In this document: positions 1 through 8,500 of the stretch, in pieces
Layout of the letters: each line of letters begins with the position of its first letter
How positions within the stretch are numbered: position 1 is the first letter of the stretch
NCBI GenBank assembly: GCA_905234645.1
Contig: CAJOIS010000017.1
Location: 1 to 32,057, forward strand
Direction: 5' to 3'
Origin: an uncultured Bacteroidales bacterium
Lineage (GTDB): Bacteria > Bacteroidota > Bacteroidia > Bacteroidales > F082
Length of the DNA: 32,057 nucleotides
The notes under the pieces: generated by a model
Databases searched by the model: none
Seen by the model: only the letters and a program-made list of their open reading frames with translations
What the model was told of the DNA's origin: nothing
Translations under genes and position numbers: made by a program

Positions 1-171
1 GCCGAGGGTCTCGGTCAGCATCATAGGCTGTTCAACCACATAGTGGAGGATGCTCGTCGGGAAGTACTCCTTGTAGTCGCGCTTGTTCACCGTAATGTTG
101 CCACTGCCGGCCTTCATGTAGATACGGGCCACGGCAGTCTTTCTTCTACCTAAAGCGTTGATAACTTCCAT
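1..171 (-). CDS. rpsI: 30S ribosomal protein S9, 5' part (cut by window edge)
   Basis: The reverse strand from the ATG at 171 reads MEVINALGRRKTAVARIYMK and continues for 57 codons to the window edge. The LGRRKTAVARI block is the conserved N-terminal signature of bacterial S9, a protein of the small-subunit head whose C-terminal tail reaches the P site; that tail lies outside the window. The start is two bases after the rplM stop, the usual rplM-rpsI pair, so translation is probably coupled and transcription comes from the rplM promoters. No sign of damage in the visible part. Confidence 0.95.
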   Translation of the reverse strand, partial: MEVINALGRRKTAVARIYMKAGSGNITVNKRDYKEYFPTSILHYVVEQPMMLTETLG

Positions 172-173
172 GA

Positions 174-625
174 TTAATTCTTGTATTGCTTATGAGTGTT
201 GATTTTGAGTTCTTGGGGCTGTTGGGCCTCGTGCTTGTGTTCAGGACCTTCGTAGACGTAAAGGTTCTTGAAGATGGCGTCGCCGAGACGGTTCTTCGGG
301 AGCATGCCGCGCACGGCGTGTTCGAGCACGAAGATGGGCTTGCGCTTCATCTGTTCGGCAACGGTGCGAGTACGCTGGCCACCCGGGTAGCCCGTGTAGC
401 GCATGTAGTACTTCTGGGTCATTTTGTTTCCTGTCAGCACGACTTTCTCTGCATTGATGATGATGACATTATCACCACAATCACTGTGGGGAGTAAAGCA
501 TGCCTTCCTTTTGCCACGCAGAATCATGGCAACCTCGCTTGCCAAACGGCCGAGGATTTGTCCTTCAGCTTCTTGTTGGCATTCTCTTTGTTGACGCTTA
601 CTGTCTTGTAACTTAAGTAGTTCAT
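174..625 (-). CDS. rplM: 50S ribosomal protein L13, apparent frameshift near 570
   Basis: L13 is an early-assembly large-subunit protein. Two frames must be joined. From the ATG at 625 the frame reads [19 protein letters not shown], the expected Bacteroidetes L13 N-terminus. The rest lies in another frame: [20 protein letters not shown], then [42 protein letters not shown] and [10 protein letters not shown], all L13 hallmarks. The family normally has a segment like W-x-V-V-D between NKK and AEGQ; it is absent, and the shift fits loss of about 16 nt (five codons plus one base) at roughly 569-570. The downstream frame has no ATG before the ATG of MILRGK, so it cannot be a full gene on its own. 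Because L13 is normally essential and rpsI follows intact, an assembly or sequencing deletion is as likely as a real mutation. It lies 2 bp upstream of rpsI. Confidence 0.85.
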
Positions 626-682
626 TTTGTGTTTAATAATGTTTATCCAATTCTATAAGACACTACCCTATTTTTGGGCGTG

Positions 683-713
683 CAAAAATACACCTTTCTC
701 CTTTACGCTCCAA
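683..713 (-). promoter_or_regulatory. Putative proximal promoter of rplM-rpsI
   Basis: On the minus strand TATTTTTG (683-690) matches the Bacteroidetes -7 consensus TAnnTTTG, with TTG at 711-713 as the -33 element about 20 nt upstream. It would start transcription about 50 nt before the rplM ATG. Pattern match only. Confidence 0.55.
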
Positions 714-801
714 CTTTTTTTTTGCATTAATTCATTTTCGCCCATAAATCAATGCGTTAGAACGTTAAGAAGACCGATGATGGACTTTACTAACGAGGCC
801 G

Positions 802-831
802 CAAAAGTACTACTTTTTTGGTTACTGACAA
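802..831 (-). promoter_or_regulatory. Putative distal promoter of rplM-rpsI
   Basis: On the minus strand TACTTTTG (802-809) lies 19 nt downstream of TTG (829-831), the optimal Bacteroidetes -33/-7 spacing. It would give rplM a leader of about 170 nt. The 260-bp gap 626-886 contains this promoter, the proximal one, A/T-rich sequence and the repeat at 851; I see no gene in it. Confidence 0.55.
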
Positions 832-850
832 TACTTTGAGTGATTTTTTT

Positions 851-889
851 TGACGCGGGACTGCGAGACACGGGACGCGAGACTGTTCA
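851..889. repeat. Palindromic GTCCCG/GAGAC repeat, short copy; contains the stop codon of the barrel gene
   Basis: This 39-bp segment begins TGACGCGGGACTGCGAGACA on the plus strand and ends in TTCA. It is built from the same units (GGGACT, CGAGAC, GACGCG) as the longer copies at 14189-14257 and 25777-25850 and resembles one arm of them. Both ends are TGA-like, and the right end (TCA, 887-889) is the TGA stop of the minus-strand outer-membrane protein gene. Confidence 0.7.
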
Positions 890-3511
890 GAACCTGAACC
901 TCACCGAAGCCAAAACCTCCATCGGGCGGAGGATATAGACGGTTTCCTGCACCGAGAAGGCCCCCGAATAATAGGAAACATATCGCTTGCTGTTGAAGAT
1001 GTTGTTCCAGCGCACCTCGAAGTCGAGCTTGGGCTGCTTGATGGAAAACTCGTAGCTGGCATCCACAAACAGGTAGTTTTGCCCTTGGTGGCGATAGTAT
1101 TCCGCCGTAAGGCCCACGGTCTGGTTGCGTTTCAGGAAAGCGAAGGCCTTGCCGAAATGCCGCCAATAGGTGATTTCGCTGCGTTTCTGCGCATCAATAT
1201 AAGAATACAATTTATTGTAGTTCAGCGAATAATCCACATTGAGCCAATCCGTCACCTTGAACATCACAGAGGGAGATAGACTGTAGGACAAGGCTTCCGT
1301 GTTCATTAATGCGCCATTGACCAATGAAACGCCACGCGAGTCTAAAAGGTTGCCCTTCAGTCCAATACTGGTGCGGATGGGAGAAAAGTATTTCTTCACG
1401 CTGCCGCTCATGGTTTGGTAGAAACGGTTGTTGGGCATCGAAACGACTTGCAGGGTGCTGACGCCGCCCTCCCCTACTTCGTAGCGGTACATGTTTTCGC
1501 TATGCGTGTGTCCAAGGCCATATCGCATGTCGGCATTCAGCGAGATGAACGGTTCCTTGAACTGCACTCCGAAACTGCCCGAAACGGTTCTTGACAACGA
1601 CAGCGGTGCCTTGCGCAACACCAAATCCTGGTAGTCGGTGAGGAGGTAGCCGTCCACCCAAGTGTCGTAGTTCTCGATGCTGTGGCTCAAGTGGGCCGAG
1701 GCGTTGAGGGTCCAGAAGTTGCCGAGCTTGAGGCGGCTCCAAAGGCTTGGATTGAACAGCAGTTTCGTCATCTGGTCGCCGTCGGATTCGCTCTGCACCG
1801 CGACGGTTTGCAGGGCCAAAGGCAAGTCCATGCCGGCACTGAAGCGGTTGCGCTTGTATTCGACCTCTGCGGTGAGGTAGGGCTTCACGTTGCGCCGCCG
1901 CACTTGCGCATCGGCGGCCATTGCGCTTTGCCAGTCGGCTTCGCCGTCGCTTAAGGTCAGTTGCGAGGCGATGTGCCGCTCCACGAAAAGGAAGCCTGCC
2001 TTGGGGCGGATGGTGAACCGGCCCGCCGTGAAGATGGCGCTGACGGCATGGTCGGCGAAGTATTGTCGGGTGTTGAGTTGCTGGGTGGTCTTGGAATATG
2101 GGAGACTGTCGTTAAGCAAGTTGGCGAATTGTCCTGGCTCCACCTCAAGACGATGGGGCGTTTGTCCATAGCCGATGTAGGAAGTGAAGTCCAACAGGCG
2201 TTTCCCGACGGGGATGATGAGGCGCAATTCGTTGTCGACCGAAAGGGCGGGCGTTTTCAGCGTTTGGCTGACGGGCAGGCCGTTGTTCACGTCGAGGCCG
2301 AAGGCGTTGTCCCAAGCCTTGGAGAAGTTGAGTTTGTCGTCCAAATAATAGGCCTTGTCGTTGCGGTTGAGCGTGATGGTGCCAAAGAGTTGGTTGTCGC
2401 GCAGGCGGTTGTCGATCTGCTCGGTGTAGGCCAAGGTGTCGGCGGCGAGGTAAATGGTGTTGCTCTGGCTGACCGACTGTTTGCGCAAGTCGTTGAGGTA
2501 ATAGAGATTGACGCGCAAGGTGGTGCTCTTGCTGACGGGGAACAGCGTGTTCAAATTAATAAGGTGCGTGTGGTTGTCCAAATAACGGTTGCTGTTGAAC
2601 AACGGCATACTGGCCTGCTTGATGCCCAATGCATTGCCCAACTTGGCGGGCCGCTCGCCTTGCAATTGCTGCATGGTGAGCATCCGTGTGTACATTGTCA
2701 GGTCGTCGCCCGTGTTGTTGGTGCGGTAGGCGGCCAACATCTGCACCTTGCCGGAGAAAAGCATGGGCGTGAGGTTCAAGTTCCAAAGGAAGGGCCACGC
2801 GCCCAAGCCCACCTTGGCCGTGCCGGTGAGGGCCACGTCCTTGGCTAACTTGATGTTGATGGAGGCCTGTTCTGACTCGACCTTATCTTCAAGCATCTTG
2901 ATGGGCTGGTGGTTTTCGTACACCTCGACCGACGACACCGACTGATGTGGCAGGTTCTTGCTGACGGCAGCATAGCTCCCGCCCATCAGGTCCATGCCTT
3001 CGACGTAGAACTTCTGTATGGGCAGGCCTTGGTAGGTGATTTTGCCGTCGTCGGCCACCTCGATGCCAGGCATCCGCTTCAGCACGTCCTCGATGCTCTT
3101 GTCTTGCTTTTGCACGAAGGAGCCTACGATGTATTCCAGCGTGTCGCCTTTTTGCTCAATGCTGCGGGCGCGCACGGTGACGCCTTTCAGTTCCTGCACC
3201 TCTTCGCGAAGCGTGAAATCCACCGTCTGGCTGCGGTTGGCGATGCGCTTGGTCTGCTTGTCGAAAAAGAGCGACGAGGTGGCCACATCGAGGCTGTCGG
3301 CTTCGGCGTTGACGCTGATTTTATAGCTCCCGTCATTTTCGGTTCCAGCGTATGCTACAATAATACGGCTACCTGCTTTGTAGGCCAGCACTTTGATGTT
3401 GGGCAAGGTCTCGCCTTCGGTGTCCTTCACCGTACCCGTGAGCACCGTTTGCGCCGACAATGCATTGCCGAGCAACAAAAACAAGGCGATATGCAGCCAA
3501 CGCGGTTTCAT
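887..3511 (-). CDS. TonB-dependent-receptor-like outer-membrane beta-barrel protein with N-terminal carboxypeptidase-regulatory-like domain
   Basis: The 874-residue product starts with a signal peptide (about 1-20, MKPRWLHIALFLLLGNALSA). Residues about 22-105 form a carboxypeptidase-regulatory-like/CnaB-like beta domain (TVLTGTVKDTEGETLPNIKV). A plug-like region follows at about 110-230 (DVLKRMPGIEV, YVEGMDL), then a long alternating beta-strand region ending in VLASVRFRF, whose C-terminal Phe is typical of outer-membrane barrels. I see no clear TonB box. Family knowledge: this class is usually encoded beside GLPGLI genes, and here the ATG overlaps the GLPGLI stop by ATGA, implying coupled translation. 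The cargo is unknown. The plug and barrel suggest an outer-membrane channel or secretion accessory, not a typical SusC, since no SusD follows. The stop codon lies in a palindromic repeat. Confidence 0.85.
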   Translation of the reverse strand: MKPRWLHIALFLLLGNALSAQTVLTGTVKDTEGETLPNIKVLAYKAGSRIIVAYAGTENDGSYKISVNAEADSLDVATSSLFFDKQTKRIANRSQTVDFTLREEVQELKGVTVRARSIEQKGDTLEYIVGSFVQKQDKSIEDVLKRMPGIEVADDGKITYQGLPIQKFYVEGMDLMGGSYAAVSKNLPHQSVSSVEVYENHQPIKMLEDKVESEQASINIKLAKDVALTGTAKVGLGAWPFLWNLNLTPMLFSGKVQMLAAYRTNNTGDDLTMYTRMLTMQQLQGERPAKLGNALGIKQASMPLFNSNRYLDNHTHLINLNTLFPVSKSTTLRVNLYYLNDLRKQSVSQSNTIYLAADTLAYTEQIDNRLRDNQLFGTITLNRNDKAYYLDDKLNFSKAWDNAFGLDVNNGLPVSQTLKTPALSVDNELRLIIPVGKRLLDFTSYIGYGQTPHRLEVEPGQFANLLNDSLPYSKTTQQLNTRQYFADHAVSAIFTAGRFTIRPKAGFLFVERHIASQLTLSDGEADWQSAMAADAQVRRRNVKPYLTAEVEYKRNRFSAGMDLPLALQTVAVQSESDGDQMTKLLFNPSLWSRLKLGNFWTLNASAHLSHSIENYDTWVDGYLLTDYQDLVLRKAPLSLSRTVSGSFGVQFKEPFISLNADMRYGLGHTHSENMYRYEVGEGGVSTLQVVSMPNNRFYQTMSGSVKKYFSPIRTSIGLKGNLLDSRGVSLVNGALMNTEALSYSLSPSVMFKVTDWLNVDYSLNYNKLYSYIDAQKRSEITYWRHFGKAFAFLKRNQTVGLTAEYYRHQGQNYLFVDASYEFSIKQPKLDFEVRWNNIFNSKRYVSYYSGAFSVQETVYILRPMEVLASVRFRF

Positions 3512-4338
3512 TTCCTGTCGAGTTCGATGGGGTTGTTCTTCGTAACTGCGTAATAATATAGCTTTTTCTGAATGTCGCTCTTGTCGGCATCGAGGATGTT
3601 GGGCAGGGCATTTTCAACGATGTTGGCCAAGTTGTCGTCGTAGGCTTTGAAAAACGCCTTCTTGGTGGTTCTCACATAATCCTGATTTTCCCATTCGATG
3701 AACATGTCTTCAGGAATTTCCGCCGAGACCATCTCGAAACGGTAATGGTCTTGCGTGTCGGCAATCTTCACGATAAGCCCGGGCAAGCCACAGAACATGT
3801 ATGGGCCATCGTTGTAGGGCAATTCTGGTGCAAACCATGCTTCCCAAGTGCGACCGCCATAGTCGCAAACGGCCTTCTGGGTGAAATAGCCGTTAATGGT
3901 GGCGGTGTCTTCGGTGTATTCCCATGTCATGCAAGGATAATCCTCTTCATATAAAAACACCCCTGTCATAAAAACATTATCAATCATGGTAATCTTGCCA
4001 AGTGGATGGTTCTTGTAAACCTTGAACTGATAACGAGAAATATCATCCGATTTTACATGGATTACTGTTTCAAAAATGCCTTTTCTCCATTTTTCCCTCA
4101 TCTCATTCAAGCTTCTATATGCATTATAGCTTTGGAAAAAACTTATTTCATCGCCAATGAGCAGCAGCATCCGCTCCTTCTTGGCGCGGTCCATGTGATT
4201 AGTGTCTTCGCGGTAAGTGAGTTCATACATCACCATCAGACGAGCTTGGCAAAGCGTGTCAAGGTCTTCACTCCATTGCGCCCGAAGTGGCAATGCCAAG
4301 ACGAGAAAAACCAATAAAGAAAGGAGTCTTGTTTTCAT
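3508..4338 (-). CDS. GLPGLI family protein
   Basis: The 276-residue product has a signal peptide (MKTRLLSLLVFLVLALPLRAQ) and the family motif GLPGLI at residues about 184-189, within PYMFCGLPGLIVKI. This defines a Bacteroidetes family (first noted in Porphyromonas) of uncharacterised exported proteins. After the signal peptide there is an acidic/aromatic-rich beta-type sequence with no recognisable catalytic motif. It is the first gene of a two-gene unit, and its TGA overlaps the ATG of the barrel gene. Start chosen because the signal peptide begins at this ATG. A role as periplasmic or surface partner of the barrel is inferred from this recurring pairing only. Confidence 0.9.
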   Translation of the reverse strand: MKTRLLSLLVFLVLALPLRAQWSEDLDTLCQARLMVMYELTYREDTNHMDRAKKERMLLLIGDEISFFQSYNAYRSLNEMREKWRKGIFETVIHVKSDDISRYQFKVYKNHPLGKITMIDNVFMTGVFLYEEDYPCMTWEYTEDTATINGYFTQKAVCDYGGRTWEAWFAPELPYNDGPYMFCGLPGLIVKIADTQDHYRFEMVSAEIPEDMFIEWENQDYVRTTKKAFFKAYDDNLANIVENALPNILDADKSDIQKKLYYYAVTKNNPIELDRK

Positions 4339-4365
4339 GTTGCAGTTAGCTTATAATTAACGCTG

Positions 4366-4373
4366 CAAATATA
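4366..4373 (-). promoter_or_regulatory. Putative -7 element for the GLPGLI-barrel unit
   Basis: TATATTTG on the minus strand, about 28 bp upstream of the GLPGLI start, matches TAnnTTTG. The -33 element is weak, lying in an A/T-rich stretch. The 135-bp gap 4339-4473 holds this and the divergent gldA promoter. Confidence 0.45.
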
Positions 4374-4422
4374 AAAACTATTTTTTTAATTACATCATAA
4401 TTCTTCTAGTTTTTATCGCTTT

Positions 4423-4453
4423 TTTGTCCATTCCCGCAAAATTCCTAACTTTG
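4423..4453 (+). promoter_or_regulatory. Putative gldA promoter
   Basis: TTTG at 4423-4426 and TAACTTTG at 4446-4453 are separated by 19 nt, a full match to the Bacteroidetes -33/-7 pattern, 20 bp before the gldA ATG. Confidence 0.6.
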
Positions 4454-4473
4454 CAGCCTCAAATCTAAAGCAA

Positions 4474-5385
4474 ATGTCCATCTCAATCAACCATATCACC
4501 AAACGTTACGGCGAACAGCTCGCCCTCAATGACGTGACGCTCACTATCAATAAAGGTATCGTCGGACTGCTCGGGCCCAACGGCGCGGGCAAGTCGACGC
4601 TGATGAAAATCATCACCTGCTTCATCCCGCCCACCTCGGGCACAGTGAGCGTCAACGGACACGACGTCACCGACGACCCCATGGCCGTCAAGCGCATCGT
4701 GGGCTACCTGCCGGAACATAACCCACTATACTTGGACATGTACGTGCGCGAATACCTTGAGTTCGTGGCCGGCGTGCACCAGCTGAAAGGCGAAGCGGCC
4801 CACAAACGCATCGAGGCGATGATTGAGGAGACGGGTCTTGGTCTAGAGGCACACAAGAAGATTGGCGCCCTGTCGAAGGGCTACCGCCAGCGCGTGGGCC
4901 TCGCCCAAGCCATGATGCACGACCCGCAGGTGCTCATCCTCGACGAGCCCACATCCGGTCTCGACCCCAACCAACTCATTGACATCCGCAACCTCATCTC
5001 AAGCCTCGGCCAAGAGAAGACCGTGCTGCTCTCCACCCACATCATGCAGGAAGTGGAAGCCATCTGCGAACGCGCCATTATTATTAATAAAGGTGTGGTG
5101 GTGGCCGACGACAAGATCGAGAACCTGAAGCAGGACAATGCCGCCAGCAACGTAGTCATCGTTGAATTCGAGACTGAAGTCAGCGAAGCCCTACTCCACG
5201 GCATCCCACAGGTGGGTCGCGTGCAACGCGTGAAGGGCAATCACTGGATCCTTGAGCCGCAAGGCGACACCGACATCCGCGCCAACCTGATGAAGTGGTC
5301 GGTAGAGAACAACCTTATCATCAAGACCTTGCAAAAAGAGGACCTGAGCATTGAAGAGGCGTTCCAAAAGTTGACGAAGGGATAA
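4474..5385 (+). CDS. gldA: ABC transporter ATP-binding protein, GldA-like
   Basis: The 303-residue protein has Walker A GPNGAGKS near residue 35, the signature-like LSKGYRQR, Walker B VLILDEPTSGLDP and the switch histidine in STHIMQEVE. Length, the YLPEHNPLY region after the Q-loop position and the C-terminal extension (about 220-303) match GldA-type ATPases, which in gliding Bacteroidetes work with GldF/GldG. No permease gene lies beside it, so the partner must be elsewhere. GldA is not strictly tied to motility; many non-gliding Bacteroidales carry homologues. It has its own promoter, diverges from the GLPGLI gene and precedes the T9SS cargo gene. Assignment as an ABC ATPase is certain; the GldA subfamily is likely. 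Confidence 0.85.
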   Translation: MSISINHITKRYGEQLALNDVTLTINKGIVGLLGPNGAGKSTLMKIITCFIPPTSGTVSVNGHDVTDDPMAVKRIVGYLPEHNPLYLDMYVREYLEFVAGVHQLKGEAAHKRIEAMIEETGLGLEAHKKIGALSKGYRQRVGLAQAMMHDPQVLILDEPTSGLDPNQLIDIRNLISSLGQEKTVLLSTHIMQEVEAICERAIIINKGVVVADDKIENLKQDNAASNVVIVEFETEVSEALLHGIPQVGRVQRVKGNHWILEPQGDTDIRANLMKWSVENNLIIKTLQKEDLSIEEAFQKLTKG

Positions 5386-5462
5386 AAACAAACCAGTCGA
5401 GCCATTCCGTCTTTTCCCCATAAAAATTGATAGTATTTTGGACTATCAGTCCACTTATTTTG

Positions 5463-5470
5463 TATTTTTG
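5463..5470 (+). promoter_or_regulatory. Putative -7 element for the T9SS cargo gene
   Basis: TATTTTTG 47 bp before the chosen ATG matches TAnnTTTG. The nearest TTG (5438-5440) is 22 nt upstream, slightly long. Its position supports starting the gene at 5517, because an upstream in-frame ATG at 5427 would precede the promoter. Confidence 0.5.
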
Positions 5471-5516
5471 CGACCCATTATTATTATGTGTTGACAACAA
5501 TACTAACCAAACAACA

Positions 5517-8500
5517 ATGAATAGATTTTACGTTTTTTTGATGAAGAGAAGCAAAAATCTCCTAATCCACCCAAGAAAAAGGACGCTCGCAACATTCGCG
5601 GCAATTTTGTGCATGATAATCTTGATGCCGCTAACTGCAAGGGCGCAACAAACGGTGATCAACGTCGTGGGACAACAGATAACTATTAGACAGTACTCGA
5701 CTTTGTATGTTGGCGAGGTTTTGCTCGATGGACAACAGTCTTTCTATTATCTGTATTCAGAGGACATAAGACAAAGCACAACCGTACTTGGCGCAGTGAA
5801 AGATTGCTTGTCCGGTTTCGAGAATGGGCAATACAGCTACGATTTGGTGCCAAGCCTTGTTGGGGCCACAAATGACGTTGGGATTGCGACATGCTCAAAC
5901 GCTGACTATGAGTCAATGATGAACTCAGGTTGGATGAACGCTGCTAATGCTGCACAGGCGTGCCTGCCCAATGAAACGGTCATTTCATCCTCCTCCGAGG
6001 ATCTTTATGATACAAACCCTGACTTTGCCAGAGCCTGTGCAGCGTTTGTAGCTACCGAGTACGGTGAAGAAGCCACTATTGTTGATGAAGCGGGAGAGGA
6101 TGCGGGAATCAACGGTGTTCTCGGCATACTCTCGGCCTCCTACAGCGACACGTCTCCTGTATATCAAGTTGTTAACGGTCAACTTGTCAAAGTCATTTCA
6201 AGAACTTTCTATTATGACTGCGAGTCGGTTACTGTGATTTACACAAGGGCTGAGCTTAGATCACAAATACGTGAAACGCCGCTGACCTTTGAGGCGGTGA
6301 AAGCGGGAACAATCACAGTGAATTTGGATGAGGGTGCAACGCTCGGTGCCATCCAATACAAATTGAATGATGCCGAATGGACGGATGTCACCTGGAACAC
6401 TCCAATATCCCTTGCTGCCCATGATGTCATCAGTTTCCGTGGCGACAATGGAACCTGCTATATCAACGATGATGACTTGGAGATTTGGGCAGGCTTCCAT
6501 ATTGAATGTTCTAACCCGTGTTATGTGTATGGCAACATGACGAGTCTGATTGACAAGGATGGCTATGCCACGAACACCACGCTGACTGAGCCTTTTACAT
6601 TCTTCCACCTTTTCCAAACCAGTGACTATGAACATCCCGGCACCACCATTTTGAACCATCCAACCAAGGACATTGTGTTGCCCGCCACCACGCTGACTCC
6701 TTATTGTTATGACGGGCTGTTCGCCGATGCTCCGAACATAACAAGAGCCCCCGAACTGCCGGCAACCACCTTGGCCGAATGGTGCTATAGCGAGATGTTC
6801 TCGGGTACGGCAATCACCACCGCGCCTGCCCTGCCGGCAACGACATTGGCGGAAGCCTGCTATAGCGACATGTTCATGAATTGCAAGAATCTGACAACCG
6901 CTCCCGACCTGCCTGCCGCAACTTTGGCCGAAGGCTGCTATTCCACCATGTTCGGGGGGTGTACCTCACTCAACTATGTGAAATGCCTCGCCACCGACAT
7001 CTCGGCTGATTATTGCACAGCAGACTGGTTGTGGGGTGTAGCCGCTACAGGTACCTTTGTCAAAGCCGCTGACATGAACGACTGGCCCATTGGCCCAGAT
7101 GCATACGGCAATGTTGACGGCATCCCCGAAGGCTGGACGGTGAAGGAAGACATGTACTCTATGCCGCTGACCATCGAAATCATTGAGGCGAATACCCAAC
7201 TGTCTCTGTCAATTCCAGAATACGGTGCGCCCTTTGAATACAGTTTTGATGGTGTCACCTGGATTGAATGTGCCACTAATACCACAACTGAAACAACAAT
7301 TTCTGATTCAGGTAACAAGGTTTATTTCCGAGGCAACAACACCAAAAGAGTACATATCGACACAGACAAGCCCTGCTATGTCTATGGCAATGCGATGAGC
7401 ATGGTTACAAAAACTGACTTTGCCTCATGTACCAGGATAACACAGGAGTACGCCTTCTATAACATGTTCTTAAACGGAAAGATCATGAACCATCCCACAA
7501 GGGAACTCGTTCTTCCTGCGAAGAAACTGACGGCCAGTTGTTATAACGGAATGTTCAAAAACTGCACTAATTTGACCACAGCCCCCGAACTTCCCGCGAC
7601 AAAGTTGAAGGATTACTGCTATTATGGAATGTTTCAGGGTTGCACTGGCTTAACGACAGCACCTGATTTGCCCGCCACCAAATTGGCAGGAAGCTGCTAC
7701 TATTCGATGTTCTACGGTTGCACAGCTTTGACGACTGCTCCAGAACTGCCCTCCACAGCATTGGAAAACGCTTGCTATTATTGGATGTTCTATGGTTGCA
7801 CAAATCTGGAATCAGCTCCAAAGCTTCCCGCAACAACATTGAAAGATTGTTGCTATTTTGGAATGTTTATCAACTGCACAAGCTTAATGGCTGCTCCTGA
7901 ACTTCCGGCAACTACGTTGGTGAACTCTTGCTATATGGCCATGTTCAATGGCTGCACCAGCCTGAACTACGTAAAATGTCTTGCAACTGACCTCGGATAT
8001 GGAAACACTAATTATTGGCTTACAGACGTTGCCGCCTCAGGTACATTTGTCAAAGCCGCAGGCATGAACGATTGGTCGGTCGGCCCATATACTAATGACA
8101 ATGTCGACGGCATCCCCGAAGGCTGGACAGTGGAAAACATCGACGTCTTTACCACCGACGGCAACTGGGATGTGGCCGCCAACTGGAGCGGCAATGCGGT
8201 ACCTGCTGATGGCAGCGATGTGGCCATTGTGGCCAACGCCACCATTCCGAGTGGTGTCACGGTCAATGCTGACGACATTGATGTTTACGGTACCCTCACC
8301 ATTGCTGACGGCGGTCAGCTGTATCATAACAACGAAGGCGTGACAGCCACGTTGCAGAAGAACATCACGGCCTACACACCCGGCACCAAGGACGGCTGGC
8401 ATCTCATCGGCTATTCCTTCGCGGGTAGCGAAGCAATGGATGAGATGACCAACCTTTTAGCCAACGACTACGACCTATATTATTACGACGAGCCGACGCA

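Larger units (their letters stand above)
6279..8140 (+). repeat. Tandem duplicated protein module in the T9SS cargo gene
   Basis: Module 1 (6279-7163) and module 2 (7164-about 8140) share the order PLT...beta region, FRG(D/N)N, CYVYGN, NHPT(K/R), CYxxMF repeats, SLNYVKCLATD, AA(T/S)GTFVKAA(D/G)MNDW, GIPEGWTV. They differ in repeat number and in much of the beta region, so this is an old internal duplication. Confidence 0.8.

Noticed and set aside
627..839. 70-codon open frame on the plus strand
   Set aside because: Lies in the promoter gap of rplM, low-complexity hydrophobic reading, no promoter or family resemblance.
1961..2848. 295-codon open frame on the plus strand
   Set aside because: Antisense to the barrel protein gene; no recognisable domain.
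6678..7979. CRISPR-like array because of regular 78-bp spacing
   Set aside because: The units are coding, vary throughout and have no constant repeat/spacer division.
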